Source: Fragilariopsis cylindrus CCMP1102
Taxonomy: Eukaryota > Bacillariophyta > Bacillariophyceae > Bacillariales > Bacillariaceae
Direction: 5' to 3'
Length of the DNA: 64,000 bases
Assembly: GCA_900095095.1 (NCBI GenBank)
Contig: FMBT01000457.1
Coordinates: forward strand, 29,704 to 93,703
Made by a program: the position numbers and the translations under genes. Below the pieces are notes generated by a model, which had not been told where the DNA came from, searched no databases, and was given only the letters and a program-made list of their open reading frames with translations. This document shows positions 36,246-47,358 of this stretch, piece after piece (positions within the stretch are counted from its first letter, which is position 1; every line of letters starts with the position of its first letter).

Positions 36246-38399
36246 ATGGGCGTCATCTACTACTTCCGTGGGCTTGCACTTTATTCGATTATTTTCAGCG
36301 TGAGCATGTCAACAGGTTTCGTGCCGCTACCAACCTTTATCGAAACGAACACACACAGGTGCAACGATAGGACTAGTTATATACGAAGAAACGTTGTTTC
36401 TTCGGCTAAAAAATTCAGTGACAATCACGAAGAAAAAGGCTTTGACGATTCGTCGTCCAAAAAGCAGAATAACGACATCAGCAACAACAATATTGACAGC
36501 GTATCCGAACAAATTCGTTGGATTTTTGAAGACAATGATACTAATAAGGTAGATGACGAAAACGAGGATTATTTTTATGACGACGATGACGACGAATCCT
36601 TCTTTGATGATATATTTATGACGGATGAGGAAGAAGAAGATGGACCCGACGCCAGCCTGAATGAAGATGATCTAATGGAGTTGCACGATATAAATCCAGA
36701 GATATTGAAAACGTTAACAAATACTTTTTCCTCATCTACTACTTCTTTATCGTCCACCAAACCCCCCGACATTAGTTGGTCAGCAAAAGCATCCACGGGA
36801 ACAAACACAGTAGAAGATCCGATAGCAACGACAAACGAAGTAGATAATACCGCAGGAGCAGTAGTAGCATCGGCAGTGTCTCTCGATGCTGTTTTGTCGT
36901 CAAATTTATCCTATTTTTATCTACGTGATGAATTAGGTCTGTCGGAGGATGTCATGTGGAAGATCACCAACCATGCATCCTCTGTACTGGGCTTAAAAGC
37001 AGGTACTGTACGAACTAAGGTGGAACTCTTACAACGTCTCGTGGGGTTTACTGATTCCGAAATTCGACAACTTATTACCTCCAATCCAGCGCTTCTGCAA
37101 CTAAGTGCCAAGAAGAATATTTCTCCTACCATCCTGTTTTGGATTCGTCAATTAGGGATAGGAAAGGATGAGCTCAAAACTCTAATATTAGGTTGCCCGA
37201 GCTTGCTCAAGTATTCTCGTGCTAATATCTCTGGGAAGCTCTCATTCTTTCAAATTACCATGGGATATTCTCTCTCTGACTGCCGAAATTTGTTACTCAA
37301 GGAGCCTAGTGTTCTTACCGGTAGTGTCAAGACTGGTCTGATACCGAGACTTGATTTCCTCCATAAAGAAGTTAGTATCTCTTTACCCGATATTCGCAAG
37401 ATTGTGCTCAAGAATCCCAACATACTCCGTATGAGCGTCGATCAAAATCTGCAACCGAAGATTATCTTTTACTTCATGATGACGTTACGGATGGATACAA
37501 CAGATGTTGGCAAGATGCTAGTAAAATATCCGCAAATTCTCAATTACAATCTGGAGCATCATATATTACCAATCCACCACTACCTGTTGAGTTTAGATTT
37601 CTCTACACATGAATTTTCTCGTATCCTTCAAAAATACCCTCGTGTGATATCTTTCAGCTTAATCCGTATCAAACGTCAGATCGGATATTTACGATTTGAA
37701 CTGAACCTCGAGGCTAGTGCTATTCGTCGCATCCTACATCAATGTCCCCAGGTTGTTTCATTAGGACGAGAAAATATAGAACGGACCGTCCAATTTTTAT
37801 TGCAAGCCGTTGTACCAGGTGCTACATTGATAGATAACAACAGTATCAACAACGACGAAGACGACGAGGGAAATAATGACGATATTGGGAACGGAAACAG
37901 TAGCGGCAATGGTTCGAATGGAATGGTCGATACGGACAATCCTGATATTTTGTCGATTGTTCAAATTTTGCTCACCGGCTTACCCACTTTACTGGGATGT
38001 AGTGTCGATAATAATCTAGAACCCAAAGTGGATTATCTGAGGGAGCGATTGGGCCAAGAAGAACTGTCAGGTGCATTGTTACGATTACCTCCGTTGTTAG
38101 GATATTCCTTAGAGAAACGGATACGGCCACGACTAGAACAAATCTTGGAGGCGGGTATTCCCGGTAAAAGAATAACGGTAGCCATAACTTTGAAGGAAGA
38201 TTCATTCCACGACTGGCTGGAAAAACAACAGATCAAGTATAAACCAATAGAGTCGTCTACGATCGAGCACAAAGAAGAAAGCACTGATAAGAATAACAAA
38301 AATTTAAATGCACCAGAAGATGCAAACAATAGAACTGGCAAAAGTAATAGTAGTAGAGTTGTAGAAGAAGGTGGGAAAATAATTCATTGGCGGAGGTGA
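36246..38399 (+). CDS. mTERF-family organelle nucleic-acid-binding protein
   Basis: 717 residues from the ATG at 36246, single exon. mTERF proteins bind organelle DNA or RNA and affect transcription termination, splicing or ribosome assembly. The N-terminus is a signal with MSTGFVPLP, a plastid-type motif. An acidic low-complexity region follows (about 80-150). From about 215 there are roughly nine helical repeats with the family pattern of a Pro-containing helix every 35 residues: ITSNPALLQLS, ILGCPSLLKYS, LLKEPSVLTGS, VLKNPNILRMS, LVKYPQILNYN, LQKYPRVISFS, LHQCPQVVSLG and LLRLPPLLGYS. An Asn/Gly/Asp insertion (about 540-570) lies between the last repeats. Target is unknown. Confidence 0.9.
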   Translation: MGVIYYFRGLALYSIIFSVSMSTGFVPLPTFIETNTHRCNDRTSYIRRNVVSSAKKFSDNHEEKGFDDSSSKKQNNDISNNNIDSVSEQIRWIFEDNDTNKVDDENEDYFYDDDDDESFFDDIFMTDEEEEDGPDASLNEDDLMELHDINPEILKTLTNTFSSSTTSLSSTKPPDISWSAKASTGTNTVEDPIATTNEVDNTAGAVVASAVSLDAVLSSNLSYFYLRDELGLSEDVMWKITNHASSVLGLKAGTVRTKVELLQRLVGFTDSEIRQLITSNPALLQLSAKKNISPTILFWIRQLGIGKDELKTLILGCPSLLKYSRANISGKLSFFQITMGYSLSDCRNLLLKEPSVLTGSVKTGLIPRLDFLHKEVSISLPDIRKIVLKNPNILRMSVDQNLQPKIIFYFMMTLRMDTTDVGKMLVKYPQILNYNLEHHILPIHHYLLSLDFSTHEFSRILQKYPRVISFSLIRIKRQIGYLRFELNLEASAIRRILHQCPQVVSLGRENIERTVQFLLQAVVPGATLIDNNSINNDEDDEGNNDDIGNGNSSGNGSNGMVDTDNPDILSIVQILLTGLPTLLGCSVDNNLEPKVDYLRERLGQEELSGALLRLPPLLGYSLEKRIRPRLEQILEAGIPGKRITVAITLKEDSFHDWLEKQQIKYKPIESSTIEHKEESTDKNNKNLNAPEDANNRTGKSNSSRVVEEGGKIIHWRR

Positions 38400-39891
38400 T
38401 TAAAAAAAATGATGACATTCCTTATTGTCATTTTTATCTGGGTACAAGATACGTGTGGCGTGATGTAAAGACGGACCCACACAAATCACTTGTAAAAGAA
38501 ATATTATACATTTTAACAAAACAATTGAATCACATAAGCAAGAATTCTGGAAGATGATCGTCTAGAATTTAAAGAACAAAGGTCCATTTTAGTTAATAAT
38601 AGATTATTATATCCAAAAATTAAGGCCGATGTGGGTACTTATATATTAAGCTCACTGTATGCTCCTGACAACACCAGATTCCACATCAGCAACAAGTGTA
38701 GAAAAGCAGTGATAGAACGACCTCAGCTTTTTGTTGTTATTCCCATAATATCATATTCAGCTAGATCTTGGAAAGGCATCTATCATACAACATAATAATA
38801 GCATCTCGACAACAAATTTGATCTTCTTCTTACTCTGTAAAATAATAAATATTGATAACAACTCCATTCCTACTCCCTCCCAAATACCATAACATACAAA
38901 GTGAAAATTCAGGGCTGCCACAACACATGTGGCAGTTACCATCTTGACATGTACCAGGACTTATTACAGTCCAGTCATGATATGATGCTCTTGTACTACA
39001 ACTTTAGTCTTTAGTTTGCCTGATCCTGTTTTTAAAACTAGAATAAAAGGGTGCTTAGTTCACTACCACTACGAGGGGTTAGTAATATTTAATATTAAAA
39101 TGAATGAGATGGAAACAAAGACAAGAAAAGGCTAGAGAGCAAACAGAGTTGATACATTTTCACTTTGTTGTGCTTTTAACATGAAGAATAAAAAGTGGCA
39201 GCAATGAACCAATACTAGTATTATCACTATTTTTATTATTTTTCTATGTATGTCACCAACTTTTTGAAACTCACCTGCAGGTAAACTGATGTGTTGACAC
39301 CCATGTGTTGCCAAACAGTTGGGTTTGTGTGGATGTCTCATTTTTCCTGAGCCTCTAACCATCACTTTCTATTTATACTTACATTGCTTACTATCACTGG
39401 AAGAGACCACTGAACAACGATGATACAATATACACATCTTTTGACCAATACATATATATCAATTGAAGTGTTTATTGCATACTAGTACAGCAGGTTATCA
39501 TTCCGGTAAGCTTTTATGCTTCAAAATATCTATATTTTATCTCCTCCAATCGTGCAACCAACGTTCTTGGCCTCGATGTACTAAAAGTATGCTGTTCACT
39601 GATACTGTAGTGTTTGAACGGATATATTATCAATGCTAATAACCATTTGGGAAAAAATACTGTTTTTAAGAGAAAATTCGTGCGCAACGCTCTAATACAT
39701 GTGAGGCTGCTACGCGCGCCAAAAATTGCATTCGTGTATGCATTGTGAATTGGCTTTTGTGTTATTCCGTTCCTATTTCTGTATTTCTGCATATAACACT
39801 AACTTACTTGAAGTACAGTAAGCAAATAGGAGTTGCAAAACCAATCACAAATATCACAAATCAAACCTAAAAGAAGGCATAAAGCATAACG
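38400..39891. other. Intergenic, AT-rich
   Basis: No gene or repeat family recognised. GAAGTACAGTAAGC lies at 39811-39824, about 70 bases before the next gene. A minus-strand frame at 38757-38942 has no supporting protein features. Confidence 0.5.
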
Positions 39892-41536
39892 ATGACGATG
39901 ATGAACCTCTCCCGTAATAGCATAGCACACGTTCTTCTTCTTCTTCTCATTGTTGTTGCTACCAACAACGTAGTTCAAGTTGAAGCAGTCTGTGCGATCA
40001 ATGCAGAATGTAAATATGGTACAAGTTGCCGAACTTTTGATGTACAATTAAGATGTAATGCTCCTTCAAGTGCTGTAACAGGAACATTCATTCAACGTTT
40101 TGTCAACGTTGATGGTGCCCCCCCAGAAACTAGTGGAGATTCTGCACCAACACCGATTCCAACTTTTCCACTTCCACCGTCACCGACCACACCAGTAGCG
40201 ACACCAGTAACGACGCCAGTAACAACGCCAGTAACGACACCTGTAACGACACCAGCTACATTACCACCGACGAATGCGCCTGTAACTGCTGCAACGAACC
40301 CACCAACATTGCCATCAACTCCATGTGTTGGGAATGGTGTCGGACAGACATGTTATACATTAGAAAATCCAAATATTGCATGCTGTTCATCGACGAGAAC
40401 TGGTGCTGCTTTTAATGCTTGCTGTTCTTAGTGATTTTGGTGGTCTGGAAATTACCGAAACGACTATTGATGGTGGTGCTGCTTCCTGTAAAGTAACTGG
40501 AGCAGGTTGTCCAACTACCAATGTTGCAGGTAATGAGGTGAATCAAGAATTGGATTTTTCAAATTCTGGTGGACCATGTAAAAAGGTTTCGGAGGAACCA
40601 ACATGTTCTAATAAGCAAGATGATTCTACAAAGAATTATGGTACCTGTACAAATAATGGTGTAACATTTGATGTTTGTTGCCCACCTGGTGCGACAGGAA
40701 CATATGCTGTTGGAGATTCATGTGCTGTAACAGTACCAGGTAGATTGCCAACAACAGGTGCTCCGACTACCTCACTTGTAGAGCCAACAGAGTCTCCTGC
40801 AGCGCCGCCAAGTAACCCACCTACTGATGCTCCGGTAGTTCCAGCAGCTACAAAGGTATGTTCTGCATATGAATCGTGTCGTAATGCTAACCTACAAGGG
40901 GATTGTTGTCCAACGATTGATGGTCAATTCCTAGGTTGTTGTGAAGGGGTTGATGTTGATTCACCTACAACCAATGCTCTTGAACCTATCATTATGGACC
41001 CAACTAATGCTCCCGAATCTTCCACCGTTCTTCCTGACCCTATTATCTTGGACCCAACTATTGCTCCTGAATCTGCCACCGTTCTTCCTGACCCTATTAT
41101 TTCGGACCCAACTATTGCTCCTGAACCTGCCGCCGTTCCTCCTGAACCTATTGTTTCGGACGAATCCAATGCACCTGATACGTTTCCAACCGGGTTTCCA
41201 ACATTGATACCTGATACGTTTCCAACCGGGTTTCCAACATTGATAACAATATTGCAGGATCCTGAATCGATTTCGGACCAAACCAATGATGATCCTACTA
41301 CATTGCCAGAAGCAACAATCCAACCTACCTTAGCTTTATTTCCCGCCTCAGAAATCCTCACTAAAAAACCAGTAACTATCCCAGCCGCTACAGTTCCGCC
41401 AACTGAAACGAATCTTAGGGGTGATGTTGCTATTTCCATTATCGAAGCTACTAGCAGCGCTCATACTACTAGTATGATGTCTAAATCATTACTATCAATA
41501 CTTCTTGCTATGATTATTGGTGCATCTGCTTTTTAA
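39892..41536 (+). CDS. Cys-rich, Pro/Thr-rich surface protein with one frame break
   Basis: The first part (39892-40431, 179 residues) has a signal peptide ending at VQVEA, a Cys-rich module (VCAINAECKYGTSC), then tandem TTPV units and a second Cys module (CCSSTRTGAAFNACC). Its frame stops at 40431. The next frame, overlapping from 40376, continues the same style without a pause: CCPPGATGTYAVGDSC, EPTESPAAPP, CCPTIDGQFLGCC, then repeats built on DPTIAPES and two exact copies of DTFPTGFPTL, ending in a hydrophobic tail (SLLSILLAMIIGASAF) like a GPI signal. A one-base change near 40425-40435 would join them into one protein of about 530 residues. Likely a wall or surface protein; I do not recognise the family. 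Confidence 0.65.
41172..41243 (+). repeat. 36-bp exact tandem duplication in coding sequence
   Basis: Two identical 36-base units encode PDTFPTGFPTLI twice within the surface protein gene. Confidence 0.85.
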
Positions 41537-42215
41537 ATAACGATCGTCGAAGAAGAAATTATCAAAAAAGACAAAAAAAAATGAATGTCATCAGCATGTG
41601 TGGAATGGCATGGGATTCCAAAAAAAAGAAAAAAAAACGCCAGCGAAATATACATGTAAACGAATTATAGAAGAAGTCTCGAATTGTAGTCACTTAGTTA
41701 AATAATGATGAAAAAGTAGATCAACAATATGGTATATATTCCTGTCATTATCTTGTATCTATCAGTCTTCTACTTTGTTCCATAAACTCGTCGATGTATT
41801 GGCACTATAAATAGCTTGAGGTTTGAGGACTTTTAAGTAGGAAAAAGAAATATAGGGTATATCACTTGAATCATTCTACTTATAGTTCAAGAGGTTAAAA
41901 TAAAGAATGACTGATTATTCTTTCTGTGTAACTACAGAAGATGGTACTTGCTGTAGTATTTATTTTTGTAAAGAAAACTAATGTACAAGTATATTCAGCT
42001 TTTTTGCTGTGTGTCAAAGCACTAATGTAGTACCAATATTCGAATATGACTAAAAACAACACGAACTTCGCATAATTGATAAAATGAACAATGAACATCA
42101 ACAACACAAGAATATTGAATATAGACACTGCAAAAAGAAAAGAATTACACAAACGAAGTCTGATTTCTCAAGCGTTACGTTCTATCTTCTAGACGAATCT
42201 TAACTCCTAGCAACC
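41537..42215. other. Intergenic, AT-rich
   Basis: A-rich runs just after the surface protein stop, otherwise nothing recognisable. Confidence 0.5.
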
Positions 42216-44797
42216 ATGATGAAAATGATGTCGAAAAGTGGCGGCGGCGGTAGTGGCAGCAATGTCTCGTCCGGACAAGAAAGTCTTATCTCCCTTCAGA
42301 AGGCTTCCAAAAACTGGAAGTCTTTCGATTGGGTAGGTAAAACCAATCAATGGGAGAGCACTACCACGCAGAACAAGGAGGCACGAGAATCGAGTCAAAT
42401 AGCTCGTAAGCAACTTGCGGAATCAACTAAATTGTTCAAACGGTCTGTAAAGAATGTTGATACATGCGGGACGACATTGTCATCAGATCAGACAAATGAG
42501 AACGTCGCAGCAACCACGAAGGCTATCGAGGCGGTATCTAAGCAGGCCAGGCTTACGATTAAGTCCTATCAAGGTGAGTTTAAATTTTCTACATTTCATA
42601 ATTGGATGAATTCCTTGTGCTTACTGTGATGTGATCACCGAATGTGATTACCGAATCGATCGTTATCAGTCATTTTTACATCGTCTAAAATGTTTGTTTT
42701 TTCATTTTTCATTTCACAGAGGAAATCGATAATTTAACACGTCGGAGCAAGGCAACCGAAAGTGCATTTGATAAAATGACGCAGTCTCTCAATGACATGC
42801 AAGATCCGTCCGGAATTTTGTCTTCTGTCGTGGAACAATTGAATACGCAACAGCAACAAATAAATCAATTGACGCAACAAGTTGACGAAACGTCTAAAGA
42901 AAATATATCCTTGGACACAAAATTACAAAGAGCTAGACAAGATCAGCAAGCTGGTGTATCTTCCTCTGCCACCAATAATAGTAATAAGGACGACAAAGAA
43001 GAGATAATGCAGCTGCGTCGAGATGTGGCCGAATACGAGTGTGAATTCCGTTCGCTGAAAAATCAAGATATTACCATTCGCAAGCTCGAGGCTCGTATCA
43101 TCGAACTCCAACAGGGAGGAGAAGAAGAATTCATGATCAAATTGGAAGACGCGAAGCAGGAACTAGCGGAAACCGAAGGCCGTCGAACGGCTGAAGCTCT
43201 CGAAAGAGAAGCAGCTATGGAACGAAAGGTAGAGACCCTTGCGCTACAACTTAAGGCAGAAAAGGCAGGTAGTGCCGCGACTAACACGCATATTTTAGAA
43301 GCCAGTGAGGGTGATTACGAAAGAGAAGCCGCATGGGATGCCCAGCGTGGGATTTTAGTTGATGATGCAGAACGGGTTCGAGTCATGTTACATTCAGCAA
43401 CACGTGAACGAGACGATCTCCGTCTCAAGGTGTTAGCCCTAGATGGTTCAAACGAAGGGCAGTGGCCGGCCCCAATGAGTGGTGGAATCAATGTATCTGA
43501 TTTGTTAAGTGAACGAAAGGCGTACGAAGCAGAGGTATCTGAATTATCCCATACTGTAAACGCTCTAAGAGAAGATATTAGCATCAAAGATACTGCCATG
43601 GTGGACGAAAATCGAATACTACAATCTAAGATCGACGTGTTGGAACAAAACATTACAAAATTGAATTCAGAATTGTCTGGAACGGTTGAGCAACTCGATG
43701 CAGCTCCATCTAAATCCTTGATGGATAGTATGAAGCGGGAATTACGAATTTTGAAGCGTTTAGAATATAATGCAGACGATCCGGACATGCCTGAGACTGA
43801 TCCAGAGATAGTTGGACGGAATGAGGATCAGGATCTCGAATCGGTGTTGATTGCTAAGCTACGGCGAATCGAAACAGAGCTTGTTAAAGAAAGAAATCAA
43901 AATACTAAACTAAGCGAAGAGGCTGAGTCTTTCCGAGAAGAAATGAAAAAACTAGAAGAAGCTAAAGTAGATGTAGAAAGCGTCGTTACATCCCTAGAGA
44001 AGGATTTGGACCAAGCAATTTCCTCGTCGACAAAGTCCAGCCAAGGAAAGACAACAAGTAGAAGCGTACCCGACATGGCCCCTAGTGATCCTAACGCCTT
44101 GGAACGCGTTTTAGATCCAGATGCTACACCCACACTCCCTCCTCAACCCATATCTGATGGCAGTGTTATATCGGATACGAAAAGGAGTGCAGAAGAAAAG
44201 ATGCAGGACGATCGCTCGGTCGCGAACATTATAATGTCACAACGTGACCGTCTTCGAGCTAGATGTGATGTGCTTGAGGCAGAAAGAGATTCATTCAAGA
44301 CGGAATTACAGACACAAGTCGATGCTGCTGAATCATTAAGATCGGACAATACTAAGCTTTTTGAAAAGATGAGGTATTTACAAAGTTACAACAATACCTC
44401 TTCGAATAACTCTTCGAATAGCCGCTCTGGCGCCGCATATTCAAGACAAAACTCCCGTGATTTAGACCTGGAGGCTCTAGAACAGCGATACGAGGCATCA
44501 GTAGATCCGTTCCGCCAATTTAGTAAAGGAGAACGTCAACGCAAACTGAAAGAAATGACGCCTGTCGAAAGAACTGTGTTTGTGGTTGCGAAAGCCATGC
44601 TTGGTACCAAAGAGATGCGTACCTTTCTATTTTTCTACGTTCTAGCTATGCACCTACTAGTATTTTCTACGACCTACCATTGGTCACACAATGAGTCAGG
44701 CGTTGATTGTATGCTGATGAATGAGCAGCTTTCTCATCTACCTCCTGCTATTCCGTCAAGTCCAGCTGTTGCTAGTGGAGGCACTGTGCATTCTTAA
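42216..44797 (+). CDS. Golgi CASP-like coiled-coil membrane protein (2 exons)
   Basis: Exons 42216-42573 and 42720-44797, joined at a split Glu codon; 811 residues. CASP proteins are tail-anchored golgins that act in vesicle tethering within the Golgi. Seen: N-terminal segment with LQKASKNWKSFDWVGK, typical of CASP, then long heptad-rich coiled coils (about 95-700), and the conserved C-terminal block: LEQRYEASVDPFRQFSKGER, LKEMTPVERTVFVVAKAMLG and a single transmembrane helix (FLFFYVLAMHLLVFSTTYHW, about 755-775), followed by a short lumenal tail. The conserved Tyr and His in the membrane helix are present. Gene order gives no functional hint. Confidence in family is high. Confidence 0.92.
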
Positions 44798-45671
44798 CTG
44801 ATAGATACTTTGGGGTTGACAGTAGCTTTATTTTTATGTAACCAGATATTAATTTATTACGCTCAATTTCATTCCGTAGATGAATCATAGATGTTTTAAA
44901 GGCGATTGCGGAAGGTCAAACTATATATTATGCTGATAATAATAAATCCAAAGTAATATATGAAGAATCTGCTTATCTATAATTAGAGTAAGAAAAATGA
45001 GATCACACAGACTATGGATTTCTACCAAAGCTGTAGGTACCATATCATCGGAGATAGTGTAGATGTTGTATCATAGGCCAATCTGTGAGTCTACTTTGGA
45101 AAAAGTGTATATAAACGTCAGTCTTTGTTGACATGGAGCTTATAACTGTTGACCTCATCATACAGACCTCATCATACAGTATTAGAAACATCATACGAGG
45201 TAGATTTGGTGGTGGTATGTACCAGGACAATAATAATGGTAATATTGCCACAGGTACATTGATTTTTTTGCCTCATGATGAAATTAATCTAACTATCATC
45301 ATCTACTCTTCAAATTTATTTATTTGGTCAGTCATACGAGGAACATAATGGTGAAAAAAGTCCAGGCATGTTGTACTTTGTTGTTGCTAGATTGATACAC
45401 AGGAGTGTATGAACTTGACCGAATCTCTACAATCAAACTTTCCTTCAAATGTACCTTGATAGATGTATGTTTTGAGGCATGATTGTAGTTCTACAGTAGC
45501 AAACGAGCGACGTACGTACGCGACTAATGAAAATCGTGTTATTGAACAAAAAAGCACAGTAACTACTTACTTCGTACTTTTGCAAATAAAATCAACAACA
45601 CAAACAATAATTTAATAATACAAATCAGATCACATACCGTACAACTTCAACTTCTTCTTTGCTGTATTGCG
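44798..45671. other. Intergenic with a short tandem duplication
   Basis: Two adjacent copies of a CAGACCTCATCATA unit near 45164-45190. AGTACAGTA-like sites at 45490 and 45555. No gene seen. Confidence 0.5.
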
Positions 45672-46865
45672 ATGGCGGCTTCTATACGTATCCTTCTAGG
45701 TTCTTGTACCAGGAGATCGAGATCATTTTCCGCCCTATCTTCATCATTTTCGCAGCCCCTATACCAGAACAAAGTATCATCGAAAACACATCATAGTGAT
45801 TTATATTGTGTTCGTTTCTTTGCCGGTGGTAAGAATAAAGACGAAGACGATCCGTTCGGTGTAAATTTTCAGGATGGAACAGATTTGGGAAACCTCGGTC
45901 CTAATTCACCACCTCGTTACAAGCGTGATGCTGTTACAGGAAAATTTACAGGCGAGGAAGAGGAGGAACTCACAGAAAGTGAAAAGAAACTTTTAAATAT
46001 GGACCCCATTCAGGAGCAAGATTACCTACTAGATAAGGTATTGAATGGATGGAATATTGACCTTTCGAAGGAGGATAAGGAAAATGGTACTTTTCCGGAA
46101 CCGGTAAAATTATCCGAATTGGCAAAACGTATCCGACAAGATAATGCTGGAATGACTACATTGGGACGTAGCGTAGAATCTCAATCATTCCGTGGAAAGT
46201 TAGAAGATGGAGGAGAAGATGCCTACCTAGACGAAACGGGATTTTCAAAGCCACTTAGTCCATCTGAATTCAATATCTTTAAGAAACACATGAAGGACGA
46301 GTACGATGCCAATATCGACGAGGATGATATCCCGGTCGAGCCGACAAATGATGATAAATACAGCAGTCATCAATATGGGTCTGGTAGCGATGACGACGAT
46401 GACGATGATTCAATTTTGGGTGGTTATGCCGATACAGAAGAATTGAATAATAAGTGGATGTCCTCCGGTGCAATGCGTTTCATGGACGATACGAAGGATG
46501 ACGATCCATTTTCTGATCTACTCCCCAGTGATCTTAGTCCTACCCTTTTGGTGAACCGTAGGAAAGCTAAAGCTATTCCCCGACAGCTCCTTCATCATAA
46601 CAATTTAGCTTTATTACGACGATACATCACACCTTCTGGTCAAATCATGAATCGTGTCCAGTCGCGATTGGGTGCTAAAGATCAACGTAAGATTTCCAAG
46701 CTGATCAAACGAGCACGTCATCTTGGTCTTATTCCAATGTCAGGACAATTTGTTGTGGAAGCTCACGGTAATATACACGAAAAAGATATCCACGAAGATA
46801 AGGACTGGGAGAAGGAATTGCATCGAAGAGGCTTGGTAGTAGAAACGAAGAAGAAACAACAATAG
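45672..46865 (+). CDS. Mitochondrial ribosomal protein bS18m with long acidic N-terminus
   Basis: 397 residues, single exon. bS18 sits on the small-subunit platform. The bS18 fold lies near the C-terminus (about 305-366): LLHHNNLALLRRYITPSGQI, then NRVQSRLGAKDQRKISKLIKRARHLGLIP, matching the family pattern of an Ile/Thr-rich strand, a Gly and the IKRAR-LGLIP helix. The first 55 residues are Ser/Arg-rich with VRFFAGG, a likely mitochondrial presequence. About 250 acidic residues lie between, with an Asp run near 237-245. Bacterial S18 is only about 75 residues, so most of this protein is extension. A short charged tail follows the fold. Confidence 0.88.
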   Translation: MAASIRILLGSCTRRSRSFSALSSSFSQPLYQNKVSSKTHHSDLYCVRFFAGGKNKDEDDPFGVNFQDGTDLGNLGPNSPPRYKRDAVTGKFTGEEEEELTESEKKLLNMDPIQEQDYLLDKVLNGWNIDLSKEDKENGTFPEPVKLSELAKRIRQDNAGMTTLGRSVESQSFRGKLEDGGEDAYLDETGFSKPLSPSEFNIFKKHMKDEYDANIDEDDIPVEPTNDDKYSSHQYGSGSDDDDDDDSILGGYADTEELNNKWMSSGAMRFMDDTKDDDPFSDLLPSDLSPTLLVNRRKAKAIPRQLLHHNNLALLRRYITPSGQIMNRVQSRLGAKDQRKISKLIKRARHLGLIPMSGQFVVEAHGNIHEKDIHEDKDWEKELHRRGLVVETKKKQQ

Positions 46866-47358
46866 GAATAGTTGTAAGATAAATAATCATCTATTTTCTA
46901 CAGTAAAATACAAAACTATGGACTGAAGAAATTCGCTATACTGTATGGTTAACTTTTCATCGTTTCTAAATTATTGGAAAAGTCTACCGTTATTATGCAG
47001 AGCCAAAAGGAAAAGGATGTCGATTCGATTCGAGTTATCGTTTTCAATGTGACATCGCATCCCTAGCAAGATGATTCCAAGATGATACTGTCCATATTCT
47101 GCTCCTCAAGAGAATCCATCTCGTGTTGTTTTGTTACGTATTATTTGTGTTGTGTATTATTATTATGTATTTGCTCTGTAAGTATACTCGTTCTGTATAC
47201 TTGATGCGTTTGCTTCTACATCCAATCATAATATATATATATATATATATATATATTTCCCCGTTGACATCCATTATTTTTACTATGAGAGAGAGAGAGA
47301 GAGAGAAAAAAGACCCGAACTTGATTCTTCCCTACCAAATTGCTCCTGCCTGATACAA
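46866..47358. other. Intergenic between convergent genes, with microsatellites
   Basis: AT repeat at 47230-47256 and GA repeat at 47286-47306. No gene seen. Confidence 0.6.

Noticed and set aside
41172-41243. Possible CRISPR-like repeat
   Set aside because: Two adjacent 36-bp units without spacers inside a coding sequence; a plain tandem duplication.
40924-41439. 171-codon minus-strand frame with Gly/Ser/Val repeats
   Set aside because: Antisense shadow of the repeat-rich surface protein.
43315-43788. 157-codon minus-strand frame
   Set aside because: Antisense to the CASP coiled coil, whose family match is unambiguous.
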